A stretch of DNA of 64,000 nucleotides from Halioglobus japonicus (lineage in GTDB: Bacteria; Pseudomonadota; Gammaproteobacteria; Pseudomonadales; Halieaceae): the NCBI RefSeq assembly GCF_001983995.1, contig NZ_CP019450.1, forward strand, positions 1,922,001-1,986,000, in the 5' to 3' direction. Shown one piece after another: positions 54,000 through 63,450 of the stretch (position 1 is its first letter; the number at the start of each line of letters is the position of its first letter). Made by a program: the position numbers and the translations under genes. The notes under the pieces are model-generated. The model worked only from the letters and a program-made list of their open reading frames with translations. It was not told the origin of the DNA and made no database searches.

Positions 54000-54814
54000 T
54001 GACGGGTTGGAATTGTCCACATTGCGCCCAGACTTTGCACAAGCACGAGCGCACGTATCGCTGTGAGGCGGGCCACTGCTTTGACGAAGCCAGGGAGGGG
54101 TATGTGAATCTTCTCCCGGCCAATCGCAAGCGCAGCCGTGAGCCCGGCGATAATCGCGAGATGATCGAGGCGCGCAAACGGGTGCATGCTGCCGAGGTTT
54201 ACCGCCCCCTGGCGCAGGAAATTGCGGTGCGCCTGGCCGAATGGTTACCAGCGTCGCCCCGGGTACTCGATCTGGGCTGTGGTGAGGGCTATTACAGTGG
54301 CGTGTTGCTGCAACGCCTGGCGGACATGTCATTGTGGGGCATTGATATCGCCAAGCCTGCGGTGCGATTAGCTGCCAAGGCTCACCATCGGGGAAAGTTT
54401 GCCGTGGCCAGTGCGTTCGCTGTGCCGCTGCCTGATGCAAGTCTCGATGGCGTATTTACCGTATTTGCGCCGGCCAGCGATGCCGAGTTGGCCAGATTGT
54501 TGCCGCCCGGTGGCCTGTATCTGAACGTCTGCCCGGCTGCGGGGCATTTGTGGGAGCTGCGACAGCAGCTCTATGCCCAGCCTCGCCCACACCGCGAGGA
54601 GGTCGCTGCACTGCCTGGGCTGGTGTTGGAATCCCAGGACAGCGTGGAGTTTGCGGTTACGCTCGCGCCTGAATTATTGGAAGACCTGGTGGCTATGACC
54701 CCTTATGCCTACGGGGGAGAGCGTGAAAGCAAGGCCCAGCTCAGTGCACTGGGTGAATTCAAGGTGCAGATGGCGTTTCTATTGCAACGCTATCGCCGGG
54801 AAAAGGTGGCCTAG
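53999..54814 (+). CDS. rlmA: 23S rRNA (guanine-745-N1)-methyltransferase
   Basis: Methylates G745 of 23S rRNA with S-adenosylmethionine. The N-terminal zinc ribbon (CPHC...CEAGHCFDEAREGYVNLLPAN) is diagnostic for RlmA. The SAM domain follows with VLDLGCGEGYYSG. Length 271 residues is normal. The ATG at 53999 overlaps the upstream stop. Confidence 0.9.
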   Translation: MTGWNCPHCAQTLHKHERTYRCEAGHCFDEAREGYVNLLPANRKRSREPGDNREMIEARKRVHAAEVYRPLAQEIAVRLAEWLPASPRVLDLGCGEGYYSGVLLQRLADMSLWGIDIAKPAVRLAAKAHHRGKFAVASAFAVPLPDASLDGVFTVFAPASDAELARLLPPGGLYLNVCPAAGHLWELRQQLYAQPRPHREEVAALPGLVLESQDSVEFAVTLAPELLEDLVAMTPYAYGGERESKAQLSALGEFKVQMAFLLQRYRREKVA

Positions 54815-54948
54815 AGTAGCAAGCTGCTCAGGCCGATAACCGCCGCCACTGCAAGGGTCAGGGTGGCAAGTTCACCGGTGGATGCGCCGTGGCGCAGGCC
54901 GGTGTCGGTGCGGGCCGAATCAATTCGGTTGGAAGACGATGTTTCCAT
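54811..54948 (-). CDS. Possible 45-aa single-pass membrane protein
   Basis: The ORF METSSSNRIDSARTDTGLRH with C-terminal hydrophobic tail TLTLAVAAVIGLSSLLL ends overlapping the rlmA stop. A polar start and a membrane tail are typical of small membrane proteins. The ribosome site is weak. No family is known to me. Confidence 0.4.
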   Translation of the reverse strand: METSSSNRIDSARTDTGLRHGASTGELATLTLAVAAVIGLSSLLL

Positions 54949-55103
54949 AAATCTGAGTCTAGTCAGCCTTGTCGCTGGCGCCAGTGGCGGACGTCAAAAC
55001 TGTGACCGGGGCCAAGACTTTTTGCGATTGCCTGTGATGAACCTCACACTCTAGGTGTGGTCACAGGGCTGTGGGCTATACTTGGCCGAGGGAGGAATTC
55101 GCG

Positions 55104-55613
55104 ATGAAACGCCTGCTTGCAGTGACCTGCCTGATGACGGCATCTCTGGCCTTCGCCCAGACATCCACCGTGTATAAGACCGTGGACGAGCACGGAGCGG
55201 TCAGCTTTTCAGATACACCACCCGGTGGCGATGAGGCGGTGGAAACACTGGTGGTAGACAGCCCTGTGGCGCAGTCTGACGGTGTCTATGAGGAAAACCT
55301 GGAAGCCATGCGCGAGACCACGGATCGCCTCGCGGAAGACCGCATGGCCCGGGAGAAACACCGGGCCGAGATGCGCGAGCTGGCGGCCCGAACCGATGCC
55401 TATAGCGAACCACAAACGGTCGAGTACGACATTTACAATCCGGTTTACACGGGGGGCTACTACCGGCGACACCACTATCGGCCCATTTACCGCCCCGGTC
55501 ACCCGGAACACCCCATTGTCAGGCCACCGCTACGGCCGCGGCCACCCCAGGTGCAGCCGCAGCGGCCTACGCATCACAATTCTCAGTTAATGCGCCCCAT
55601 TACTACCCGTTGA
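55104..55613 (+). CDS. Secreted DUF4124 protein with His/Pro/Arg-rich tail
   Basis: A 169-residue protein with signal peptide MKRLLAVTCLMTASLAFAQ, DUF4124 core (VYKTVDEHGAVSFSDTPPGG), a charged coiled stretch, and a tail rich in Tyr, His, Pro and Arg (YYRRHHYRPIYRPGHPEHP). GAGGGAGG lies before the ATG. The 3' end overlaps the convergent MFS gene by 27 bases. Confidence 0.75.
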   Translation: MKRLLAVTCLMTASLAFAQTSTVYKTVDEHGAVSFSDTPPGGDEAVETLVVDSPVAQSDGVYEENLEAMRETTDRLAEDRMAREKHRAEMRELAARTDAYSEPQTVEYDIYNPVYTGGYYRRHHYRPIYRPGHPEHPIVRPPLRPRPPQVQPQRPTHHNSQLMRPITTR

Positions 55614-56924
55614 GCGGGCGGTATAGGCGAGCGCTGCGCTGCGCCCTCGCGCTTCGCGGACACCGAGCAGCAGTGCCAGTCCCACTAGGAAAAAGGCCAG
55701 GGTGCTGAGCATCGACAACTGGTGGTCGCCGCCGCCAATACGGGTGATTATGCCGTAGCTGATGGGGCCCACAATGGCTGCCGCACGATTGGCCAGTCCC
55801 CACAGACCGAACATTTCGCCATTGTGCTGGGCGGGCGTCAGCTGGCCTACCAGTGCGCGTCCTCCCGCCTGGGTGGCGCCCATGGCCAGGCCGATTAGGT
55901 TCCCCGCCAGCCACAGGAGTGCCTCACTGTCACCGCGCATGGCCACCAGAATAGCGACGATCCACAATAGCAGTGCACCCGCCAGGCTGGGCACCGAACC
56001 GAGCCGATCCTGGACAAAGCCGAAAACGACAGCACCCAGTGCCGCCGTAAAGTTAACGACCATGATAAGTACGATCAAACGCTGGCTGCTGAAGCCCATA
56101 ACCTCCTGGGCGTAAATGGCGGCGACCACAACCACAGTGGAGACGCCGGCCTGGAAGAAAATGATGCACAGCAGGAAGCGGAACAGGTCAGGTAGATGGG
56201 CGGCGTGACGCAGCGTGTCGGCCACCTGGGCAAAGGCGGCACGCACGTAAGATTGGCTGGCCTCGGCACGGGGTCGGGCTCGCTCCCTCAGCCATACGAA
56301 CGTCGGTGCCGCGGTCACCGCAAATATCACCGCGGTTAAAAGTAAGGTGACGGGCACGTATTGTTCCGCGCCTTGCTCCTGGGCTGTGGCGTGGTTGATA
56401 TACCCAAGGCAGCAGCCGAGCGTGAGCAGGCCGCCGAAGTAGCCCAGCCCCCAGCCATAGCCTGATATGCGTCCCATGTTTTCGCTGCTGGCGATCTCCG
56501 GAAGAAAAGCCGCGATCAGACTTTCGCCCAGCGAAAAGGCGATATAGGAAATAATCAAAATCGTCAGGGCCAAGGGGGCCTCACCCGGGCCCGCCAGTGC
56601 CAGACCCGCGGTGCCGAGTACGCAGGCAACTGAGGAGTACAGCAGATAGCGTTTCTTGCTCGCCCGCACATCCGCCATGGCGCCGATAACCGGGCTTGAC
56701 ACCAGCACTATCAGGTTTGCCGCTGCAATGCCCAATGTCCAGAGCAGGGTGGCGGTGCCGGGGTTGGCGGTGTCGAGATCCGCGGCAACCACCGCCACAA
56801 AAAAGGCGCTGTAGATGGTGGTGAGCACCACAGTGGTGTAGCCTGAGTTGGCAAAATCATAAAAGGCCCATGCGAGCACTTCGCGCGTGCCGGCAGGCCT
56901 TGCCTGGGTGGTTGGGTCATCCAT
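55587..56924 (-). CDS. MFS transporter, UMF1 (Atg22-like) family
   Basis: A 445-residue inner-membrane transporter with about 12 membrane segments. The opening EVLAWAFYDFANSGYTTVVLT and SSPVIGAMADVRASKKRYL (the A-like loop) are typical of UMF1/Atg22 permeases. Substrate unknown. Divergent from the GDPD gene with overlapping starts. Confidence 0.83.
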   Translation of the reverse strand: MDDPTTQARPAGTREVLAWAFYDFANSGYTTVVLTTIYSAFFVAVVAADLDTANPGTATLLWTLGIAAANLIVLVSSPVIGAMADVRASKKRYLLYSSVACVLGTAGLALAGPGEAPLALTILIISYIAFSLGESLIAAFLPEIASSENMGRISGYGWGLGYFGGLLTLGCCLGYINHATAQEQGAEQYVPVTLLLTAVIFAVTAAPTFVWLRERARPRAEASQSYVRAAFAQVADTLRHAAHLPDLFRFLLCIIFFQAGVSTVVVVAAIYAQEVMGFSSQRLIVLIMVVNFTAALGAVVFGFVQDRLGSVPSLAGALLLWIVAILVAMRGDSEALLWLAGNLIGLAMGATQAGGRALVGQLTPAQHNGEMFGLWGLANRAAAIVGPISYGIITRIGGGDHQLSMLSTLAFFLVGLALLLGVREARGRSAALAYTARSTGSNGAH

Positions 56925-56934
56925 GGCTGGAAAA

Positions 56935-57753
56935 ATGCACTATCGTGGAGACGTTACGCTTGAAGGAGTTACTACAGAATCTGGCGATGAGCCTCGTGGA
57001 CGGGCCGCATCTTTGTGGCCGCGGTCGCTGCCGGCTGAGTCTGCGCTGCGCAATTGCAAGATCATCTCCCATCGAGGTGAACACGATAATGTGCGAGTTA
57101 ATGAAAATACCCTGAAGGCCTTCTCGCATGCAAGGTCTGCCGGTGTCTGGGGAATTGAGTGCGATATTCGCTGGACCCAGGACAATGTGCCCGTTATTTG
57201 TCATGACGCCGATACAGCGCGGGTATTCGGCCGCAAACTGGTGGTTGCTGCGACCCCATTTGACGAGCTGCGCCAGGCACTGCCAGAACTGCCGAGCCTC
57301 GCGGAGTTGATTGACGCCTTTGCCGGAAAGGCGCATCTCATGCTCGAAATCAAAACCTTTGATCCTGACCGGTTGGACGAGCAGCGTGCGATTCTGGAGA
57401 GCTATTTACAGCCTCTGCAGCCTGGCACTGATTATCACTTTCTGGCCCTGGATCCGGAACTGTTCGCGCTGGCGGCGTTTGCGCCAGCGAGCGCACTGCT
57501 CCCCGTTGCCGAAACCAATGTCGCGTCCTTAAGTGCCGTGAGCCTGGCGCGAGGCTATTGCGGCCTGGCGGGGCACTTCCTGTTAATGTCGAGTGCAGTG
57601 CAGCAGCGGCATGAGGCGGCCGGGCAGCGGATTGGGGTGGGCTTTCCCCGCTCGCGTAACAGCCTGTTCCGGGAACTTAACCGCGGCGTGGAGTGGATTT
57701 TCAGCAATGATGCGGTGAAATTGCAGGGCATTCTGGACCGAAATCTGCCCTGA
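56935..57753 (+). CDS. Glycerophosphodiester phosphodiesterase family protein
   Basis: Hydrolyses glycerophosphodiesters to glycerol-3-phosphate and an alcohol. The core has ISHRGEHDN...NENT, ECDIRWTQDNVPVICHDAD and LMLEIKTF with the metal ligands. The N-terminus is doubtful. Another frame just upstream (LKELLQNLAMSLVDG) looks more natural, so a frameshift near 56990-57010 is possible. Confidence 0.78.
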   Translation: MHYRGDVTLEGVTTESGDEPRGRAASLWPRSLPAESALRNCKIISHRGEHDNVRVNENTLKAFSHARSAGVWGIECDIRWTQDNVPVICHDADTARVFGRKLVVAATPFDELRQALPELPSLAELIDAFAGKAHLMLEIKTFDPDRLDEQRAILESYLQPLQPGTDYHFLALDPELFALAAFAPASALLPVAETNVASLSAVSLARGYCGLAGHFLLMSSAVQQRHEAAGQRIGVGFPRSRNSLFRELNRGVEWIFSNDAVKLQGILDRNLP

Positions 57754-57842
57754 GACGGCGGGGCCGGCTGCTATCTATTCAGGCCCCAATACAGTAAGAT
57801 GCGCGCCCTCGCCGTATCCGGCATCTATCAACAAGAGAAATC

Positions 57843-59159
57843 ATGTCATTTGAGCAATTGGGCCTGTCCCCTGCGCTGCTTCAGGCCGTTCAGGAAAAGG
57901 GCTACAGCAAACCCTCTCCCATCCAGGCACAGGCGATCCCCGCTGTACTGTCGGGCCGGGATGTTATGGCTGCGGCCCAGACCGGTACCGGCAAGACCGC
58001 GGGCTTTACGTTGCCTCTGTTACATCGCCTGCATGACACGGCGCCGGTGCACCCTCACCGCTTGCGCGCGCTGGTGCTGACCCCCACGCGGGAACTGGCT
58101 GCCCAGGTTGGCGACAGCGTTGAAACCTACGGCGCCCATCTGCCGCTGAAATCGGCAGTGGTGTTTGGCGGGGTCAAGATCAACCCCCAGATTGCCAAGT
58201 TGCGTCGCGGGATCGACATTCTGGTGGCCACGCCGGGCCGCTTGCTGGATCTGCATGGGCAGGGTGAGGTCGATTTTTCAGAGCTAGAGATTTTGGTGCT
58301 GGATGAAGCGGACCGGATGCTGGATATGGGCTTTATCCACGACATTCGCCGAATCCTGAAGTTGCTTCCCGCCAAGCGCCAAAACCTGTTGTTCTCGGCC
58401 ACGTTCGCGCCGGAAATTCGCGAGCTCACCGGCAGTATTCTATCCAACCCCGTGGAAGTGGAGGTCAATCCCGCCAACGCCACGGCTGATACCGTTGAGC
58501 AGTGGATTTACCCGGTCGACAAAAAGCGCAAGAGTGCGTTGCTGCGTGAACTGGTGGAAAACCATAACTGGCAGCAGGTCCTGGTATTTACCCGCACCAA
58601 GCACGGCGCGAATCGTCTCGCGCAACAACTCGACAAGGCGGGCCTGGAAGCGGCGGCTATCCATGGCAACAAGAGCCAGGGCGCACGTACCCGTGCCCTG
58701 GAGGGCTTTAAGCGCGGTAAAGTTCGGGTACTGGTGGCCACGGATATCGCGGCCCGCGGTCTGGATATTGCCCAGCTGCCTCAGGTGGTGAATTTCGACC
58801 TACCCAATGTGCCTGAAGACTATGTTCACCGTATTGGCCGCACCGGCCGAGCTGGCGCGGCGGGCAAGGCCTACTCATTGGTCAGCGCCGATGAGATCAA
58901 ACAGCTCAATGGTATCCAGCAGCTTATTCAGCGGCATATTACTCGCGAGTATGTGGATGGCTTCGAACCTGAGCACGAAGTGCCGGAGAATGCGCCGCTG
59001 CGCCGCGCCCACAAGCCAGGCAAACACGCCGGCAAGAGCAAGGGTGGACCTCAGCGGGCCGCGGGTGCAGGTGCAAGTAATGAAGGTAACCAGCGCCCTC
59101 GCAGACGCCGTCGCGCCCGCGCCGGAGGCGGCGGTCGCAATAGTGGTGGTAACCGTTAA
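57843..59159 (+). CDS. rhlE: DEAD-box RNA helicase RhlE
   Basis: ATP-dependent RNA helicase of 438 residues. Q-motif ([26 protein letters not shown]), Walker [28 protein letters not shown], and [10 protein letters not shown] are all present. The basic C-terminal tail ([18 protein letters not shown]) is typical for RhlE. Stops overlap with the convergent acyl-CoA synthetase gene. Confidence 0.92.
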   Translation: MSFEQLGLSPALLQAVQEKGYSKPSPIQAQAIPAVLSGRDVMAAAQTGTGKTAGFTLPLLHRLHDTAPVHPHRLRALVLTPTRELAAQVGDSVETYGAHLPLKSAVVFGGVKINPQIAKLRRGIDILVATPGRLLDLHGQGEVDFSELEILVLDEADRMLDMGFIHDIRRILKLLPAKRQNLLFSATFAPEIRELTGSILSNPVEVEVNPANATADTVEQWIYPVDKKRKSALLRELVENHNWQQVLVFTRTKHGANRLAQQLDKAGLEAAAIHGNKSQGARTRALEGFKRGKVRVLVATDIAARGLDIAQLPQVVNFDLPNVPEDYVHRIGRTGRAGAAGKAYSLVSADEIKQLNGIQQLIQRHITREYVDGFEPEHEVPENAPLRRAHKPGKHAGKSKGGPQRAAGAGASNEGNQRPRRRRRARAGGGGRNSGGNR

Positions 59160-60958
59160 AAGCCGCTGTTGCCCGCCTGCAGTTCTGCCAAAAACGTATC
59201 GTCCAGCGGCTCGTAGCGGCGACTACCGGTCTTGAGTACGTAGACGGCACCACCGACTTTTACAGGATCAAAACCCTGATCACGCAGCTCGCCCTTGAGC
59301 ATCTTGAACGTGCCGGTCGTCTCCATGCTGGGTAGTATTCGGAGGAACAGTGGGCGCGCGTAGGCCGGCAGCTGTTCCTGTACCAGCGTAGAGAAACTTT
59401 CCAGATCCAGCTCGCCGGCGTTCTCTTCAAGCATGAGCGCGGCCATCCCCGCACGACCGTCGGTGCCCGGCACAGCCACGCCGTACACATTACAAAAGTG
59501 CACCTCGCTGTGCGCATTGAGAATTTCACCCACCTCATTGGTAGAGACGTTTTCGCCTTTCCAGCGGAACGTGTCGCCGACACGGTCGACGAATTGATAA
59601 TGGGGTAAACCCATGGCAAAGCCCACATCGACGCGTTTGAGTAGATCGCCGGTGTTAAACCAGGCGTCACCCGGCTTGAACACGTCGCGCAATATTTTCG
59701 CTTCCGTCGCCTCGCGGCTGGTATAGCCCTCAAACTGGTTGGTAGCGGTGATTTTGCCCAGTGCAAGCCCGGGCTCGTCCACGTCGGCGCGAAGACAATA
59801 GCCCTGTTCGTCACGCAGTATCTCGTCGTTGTCCACGTCGTACTTAACCAGTGCATGAGGCAGGGGGATGGCGCCAATCGTACAGTCGCGATTGAACAGG
59901 TTGATCGCCGACACGTTGCCTTCGCTGGAACCGTAAAACTCCGAGACCAGATCAATCCCAAAGCGTGACTTGAACGCATGCCAGATGTCCGGGCGGAGTC
60001 CGTTGCCCATGACCGTGCGCAGCGGGGTGGCATAGTCGTCTTCCTGGGCGGGCGTCGCGAGCAGGTACCGGCAGATTTCACCGATATAGATAAAGCAGGT
60101 TGCCCCGGCTTCACGTACCTCGGGAACAAAGGCTGTCGCTGAAAATTTGCGCCGCAAGAACAGGCTCGCACCCGTCAGGAAGGCCGCCCCGGCGCCTAGA
60201 AAAAGCCCCGTACCATGGTAGAGCGGCAGGCACAGATAAATGCAGTCGTGCTCATCGCAGCGCAAGCCCACAAGACTGGAGAGACCTGCCGATAAGAGCA
60301 GCCGTTTATTGCTGACCACACTGGCTTTTGGCAGCCCAGTGGTGCCCGAGGTGAAAATGTTGAGTGCACTGTCAGCGATGGTCACATCCTCGGTTTCCGC
60401 GAGGTCGTGGGATTCGCGCGCAGCTGCCGCTTCCCCGAGGTCCACTGCCCACTCCGGGCAGGGCGTTGCGCCGTGGTCCGCCACATAGAAGCTGCTGCGC
60501 AGTGCCTCGAGGTCCTCGCCGTGGGTGAGCTGATCCAGGGGAGAAATTCGCTCCTCGCCGAAGATGCAAAAGCGCGAGCCAGTGATCGTCAGGCAGTGGG
60601 CGAGCGATTTACCACTGAGATTGTGGTTGATCAGTGATGCGCAGGCGCCCAGTTTATTGATAGCCACCAGGCAGCTGAGATACTCGATCCGGTTCTCCAT
60701 GAATAGGCTGACGGTGTCGCCCCGGGCAACCCCCGCGTGCTGCAATGCCCTGGCAAACCGGTTGGCCTCACGATTGAACTCATCCCACGTGCATTCTGTG
60801 CCCTCGAAGGTGATTGCCACATGATGAGGCAGTTTTTCGGCCTGTTGCTGGACTCGCTTGGCAATACAGTCTCGTGCGGAGGCGGACCTGGGCTTAATCA
60901 TGCCGGGTAGTTTGGCGAGTACCGGAACGGCCCGGGCAATGCCGACTGCGCTTCTCAT
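59156..60958 (-). CDS. Long-chain acyl-CoA synthetase (FadD6/FATP-like)
   Basis: An adenylate-forming enzyme of 600 residues that activates fatty acids with ATP and CoA. The P-loop is [12 protein letters not shown] near residue 212. [22 protein letters not shown] and [16 protein letters not shown] are the conserved later motifs; the last is typical of the very-long-chain/FATP branch. The first gene downstream of the EEP phosphatase gene in the same direction. Confidence 0.88.
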   Translation of the reverse strand: MRSAVGIARAVPVLAKLPGMIKPRSASARDCIAKRVQQQAEKLPHHVAITFEGTECTWDEFNREANRFARALQHAGVARGDTVSLFMENRIEYLSCLVAINKLGACASLINHNLSGKSLAHCLTITGSRFCIFGEERISPLDQLTHGEDLEALRSSFYVADHGATPCPEWAVDLGEAAAARESHDLAETEDVTIADSALNIFTSGTTGLPKASVVSNKRLLLSAGLSSLVGLRCDEHDCIYLCLPLYHGTGLFLGAGAAFLTGASLFLRRKFSATAFVPEVREAGATCFIYIGEICRYLLATPAQEDDYATPLRTVMGNGLRPDIWHAFKSRFGIDLVSEFYGSSEGNVSAINLFNRDCTIGAIPLPHALVKYDVDNDEILRDEQGYCLRADVDEPGLALGKITATNQFEGYTSREATEAKILRDVFKPGDAWFNTGDLLKRVDVGFAMGLPHYQFVDRVGDTFRWKGENVSTNEVGEILNAHSEVHFCNVYGVAVPGTDGRAGMAALMLEENAGELDLESFSTLVQEQLPAYARPLFLRILPSMETTGTFKMLKGELRDQGFDPVKVGGAVYVLKTGSRRYEPLDDTFLAELQAGNSGF

Positions 60959-60994
60959 CTGATCAGGCTCTCTGTCAACAGGGAAGGGGTAACC

Positions 60995-61774
60995 TTAGCT
61001 ATCATTGTCCGCGCATGCCAGTGCAAACACACCGGCCAGCGCGGCGTGATCTGAGAGGTCGCGCCAGTGCCCGCGGCACAGGCGATCACAGCTGAGCGGC
61101 GTGATACCTCGATAGTAAATACGATCCACGGGCAGCAGGGGTGCCCAGACGGGAAAGGTGCGCGCGTGTCGGCCCTGCAACTCGGCGAATAACTCAGTCA
61201 GGTTGAGATCGTCGTGCAGGTGGTTTTCGGCCCGTCGGCGCCAGTCGTTGAAGTCTCCGGCAATAATCATCGGCTCGTCGCGCGGCACGTGTTGATCAAT
61301 CCGGGCGGTCAGGGCCTGCAGTTGTTCCTTGCGCTCCTGCTCCAGCAGACCGAGGTGCACGCACAACGTATGCAGTGGCTTGGCGGCGCCAGGTATCTCG
61401 ATGATGCCGTGCAGAATGCTGCGACTGGAGCGCGGAAATTTCGAGACATTGATATTTTCCCAGGCCACAAAGGGGTAGCGACTCAATATAGCGTTACCGT
61501 GATCCCCCTTGCGATAAATGGCGTTGCGGCCATAGGCATAGTGCGGCCAGGCCTGGTCAGCGAGGAATTCGAAGTGCGGTTGGTCGGGGTATGAAAACTT
61601 ACGTTTCTGGGCATCCGTTTGGACGGCAGTGCCGTGAATTTCCTGCAGAAAGACGATGTCGGCCTCGGTTTCGGCAATGCGATCACGCATCGACTCCAAC
61701 ATGAATTTTCGGTTGCCCGTGGTATAGCCCTTGTGGATGTTATAGGTGAGCGCTTTGATCTGGATGGCGGACAT
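60995..61774 (-). CDS. Endonuclease/exonuclease/phosphatase family protein (YbhP-like)
   Basis: A 259-residue metal-dependent hydrolase. TYNIHKG, FLQEIHG, IIAGDFNDW, and SDHAALAG hold the Asn, Glu, Asp-x-Asn and Asp-His active-site residues. Substrate may be a nucleic acid or a phospholipid head group. 36 bases before the acyl-CoA synthetase gene. Confidence 0.87.
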   Translation of the reverse strand: MSAIQIKALTYNIHKGYTTGNRKFMLESMRDRIAETEADIVFLQEIHGTAVQTDAQKRKFSYPDQPHFEFLADQAWPHYAYGRNAIYRKGDHGNAILSRYPFVAWENINVSKFPRSSRSILHGIIEIPGAAKPLHTLCVHLGLLEQERKEQLQALTARIDQHVPRDEPMIIAGDFNDWRRRAENHLHDDLNLTELFAELQGRHARTFPVWAPLLPVDRIYYRGITPLSCDRLCRGHWRDLSDHAALAGVFALACADNDS

Positions 61775-61897
61775 TCAACAACTCAGTAATTTTCATGTGC
61801 TGCCGGCGCGCATAGCTGGCAGGCCGTCAGCAGCTCCGGCGGCAGGCCCAGGAGCAGGCTCGAGTGCGCATTGGGCAGCCAGAGGAGCATGCGGGGG

Positions 61898-63379
61898 CTA
61901 CTGCCCGCTAACGATAAATGCAGCGAGTGCGCGTCGCTCTGTCTCGCTGAGCGGCAGTAGCGGCATAGGCGCCTGGGGTGTCACCAGGGCCCGTTCAATT
62001 GCGTCGTAGCTGACCTCGACCAGGGGCAAGGGGTTTTCGCCCTGTTCATGGCAAGTGGCACAGGCGTGCTGCTGGTAGAGCGCAGCACCTTGTCGAGCCA
62101 GTGCCTGTACATCGCTCTGCGCTACCCAGTCGGGTGTGGTCGTGTCTGCGGCAGTATTGAGCGCGTCGAGGGCATTTGGCCGCTGGGCTGGTGTATCTGT
62201 AGAGACGCGGTATATGGCACCGGCGTAATCGTCAGAGATATAAATAGCACCGTCCGGGCCCTGAATAACGTCGACCGGGCGTCCCAGTATATTGCCGTCC
62301 TGATTGAAGCCGCCGAGAAAGGTTCGTTCCTCGATACCATTGTCGCTGAAGTGCAGGGATACCACTTCATAGCCATCGGGCTCGCTGCGGTTCCAGGACC
62401 CGTGGAGTGCGACCAGGGCCACGAGGTCGAAGTCTCCGGGCCAGTCGCTGCCGTCCACAAAGCTGATACCCAGGGGGGCATTGTGGGCACGAAAGCCGTG
62501 CACGGGGGCGACAGGAAGTCGCTGCTGGGCGAGGGGATCGGGGCCCATGTCCTTGTCCGGAACGTTGTTGCCGTTGAAGTACGGCCAGCCGTAAAAATTG
62601 CCTAACTCCACCCGGTTGAGTTCACAGGGAGGAAAGTTGTCGCCGAGCATGTCCCGGCCGTTGTCGGTGGCGTACAGCGCGCCGTCAACAGGCGACCAAT
62701 CGAACCCGACACTGTTGCGCAGGCCAGTGGCAAATATTTCGCCGTCACTGCCATCGGCCCTGAAGCGCATGATAGTCGCTCTGCGCGGGTCGGACTCTAC
62801 GCAGATGTTGCAGGTTGAGCCCTGGGCCAGGTACAGCATGCCATCCGGCCCGAAGCGAATGGTTTTGCTCCAGTGGTTACCGTCGCCGGTGAGGCCGGTG
62901 ACAACGTCTTCGTAGTGGTCCACTGTCGCGCCGGCGTTGTGGTCGAAGCGGATACGACCAATGCGCTCGCGCTCAGCGATATAGAGCCATTCACCGTCAA
63001 AGTCCATGCCCTGGGGGCGATCCAGCTCGCTGATGACGGTGCGCCGGGCGTCGCTGTAGCCGTCGCCATCGCGGTCGGGTTCGAGGAGCACAATGTCGCC
63101 GGCGTGAGGACGGCTGACCAATAGATCGCCGGCCTGGGTGAAGCGCAGGAAGCGCGCCTTGGGTAAATCGTTGGCGAAGATCTGTACCGAGAAGCCGTCA
63201 GGCAGCGTGTAGTGTTGCTGCGCGGATTGCTCATCAATACTTGCCCCGGGGCGGCCGGTGGCAACATTAAGAATCATGGAAACACTGTAATTGGCAATGT
63301 TGCCACTCATGAGCAGACTGACCCAGGCGATCGCGAGTAAGCCGACGAATACCAGAACTCCGGCGAGCAGTTTTTTCAA
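61898..63379 (-). CDS. Sorbosone-dehydrogenase-like beta-propeller protein with cytochrome c tail
   Basis: A 493-residue membrane-anchored periplasmic protein. An N-terminal membrane segment (LAGVLVFVGLLAIAWVSLLM) is followed by a six-bladed propeller as in soluble aldose dehydrogenases (LPDGFSVQIFANDLPKARFL, TICNICVESDPRR-like loop, ELNRVELGNFYGWPYFNG). A haem c motif CATCH lies near residue 440, with a possible Met ligand further on. It probably oxidises sugars or alcohols with PQQ. The 120 bases downstream hold nothing recognisable. Confidence 0.85.
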   Translation of the reverse strand: MKKLLAGVLVFVGLLAIAWVSLLMSGNIANYSVSMILNVATGRPGASIDEQSAQQHYTLPDGFSVQIFANDLPKARFLRFTQAGDLLVSRPHAGDIVLLEPDRDGDGYSDARRTVISELDRPQGMDFDGEWLYIAERERIGRIRFDHNAGATVDHYEDVVTGLTGDGNHWSKTIRFGPDGMLYLAQGSTCNICVESDPRRATIMRFRADGSDGEIFATGLRNSVGFDWSPVDGALYATDNGRDMLGDNFPPCELNRVELGNFYGWPYFNGNNVPDKDMGPDPLAQQRLPVAPVHGFRAHNAPLGISFVDGSDWPGDFDLVALVALHGSWNRSEPDGYEVVSLHFSDNGIEERTFLGGFNQDGNILGRPVDVIQGPDGAIYISDDYAGAIYRVSTDTPAQRPNALDALNTAADTTTPDWVAQSDVQALARQGAALYQQHACATCHEQGENPLPLVEVSYDAIERALVTPQAPMPLLPLSETERRALAAFIVSGQ

Positions 63380-63450
63380 GGGATGAATCCTTTTGTGTTG
63401 GCCTATCCCCAGATATTAGTCCGCATCGCTGCCACAAGCGAGAGCTGGTG

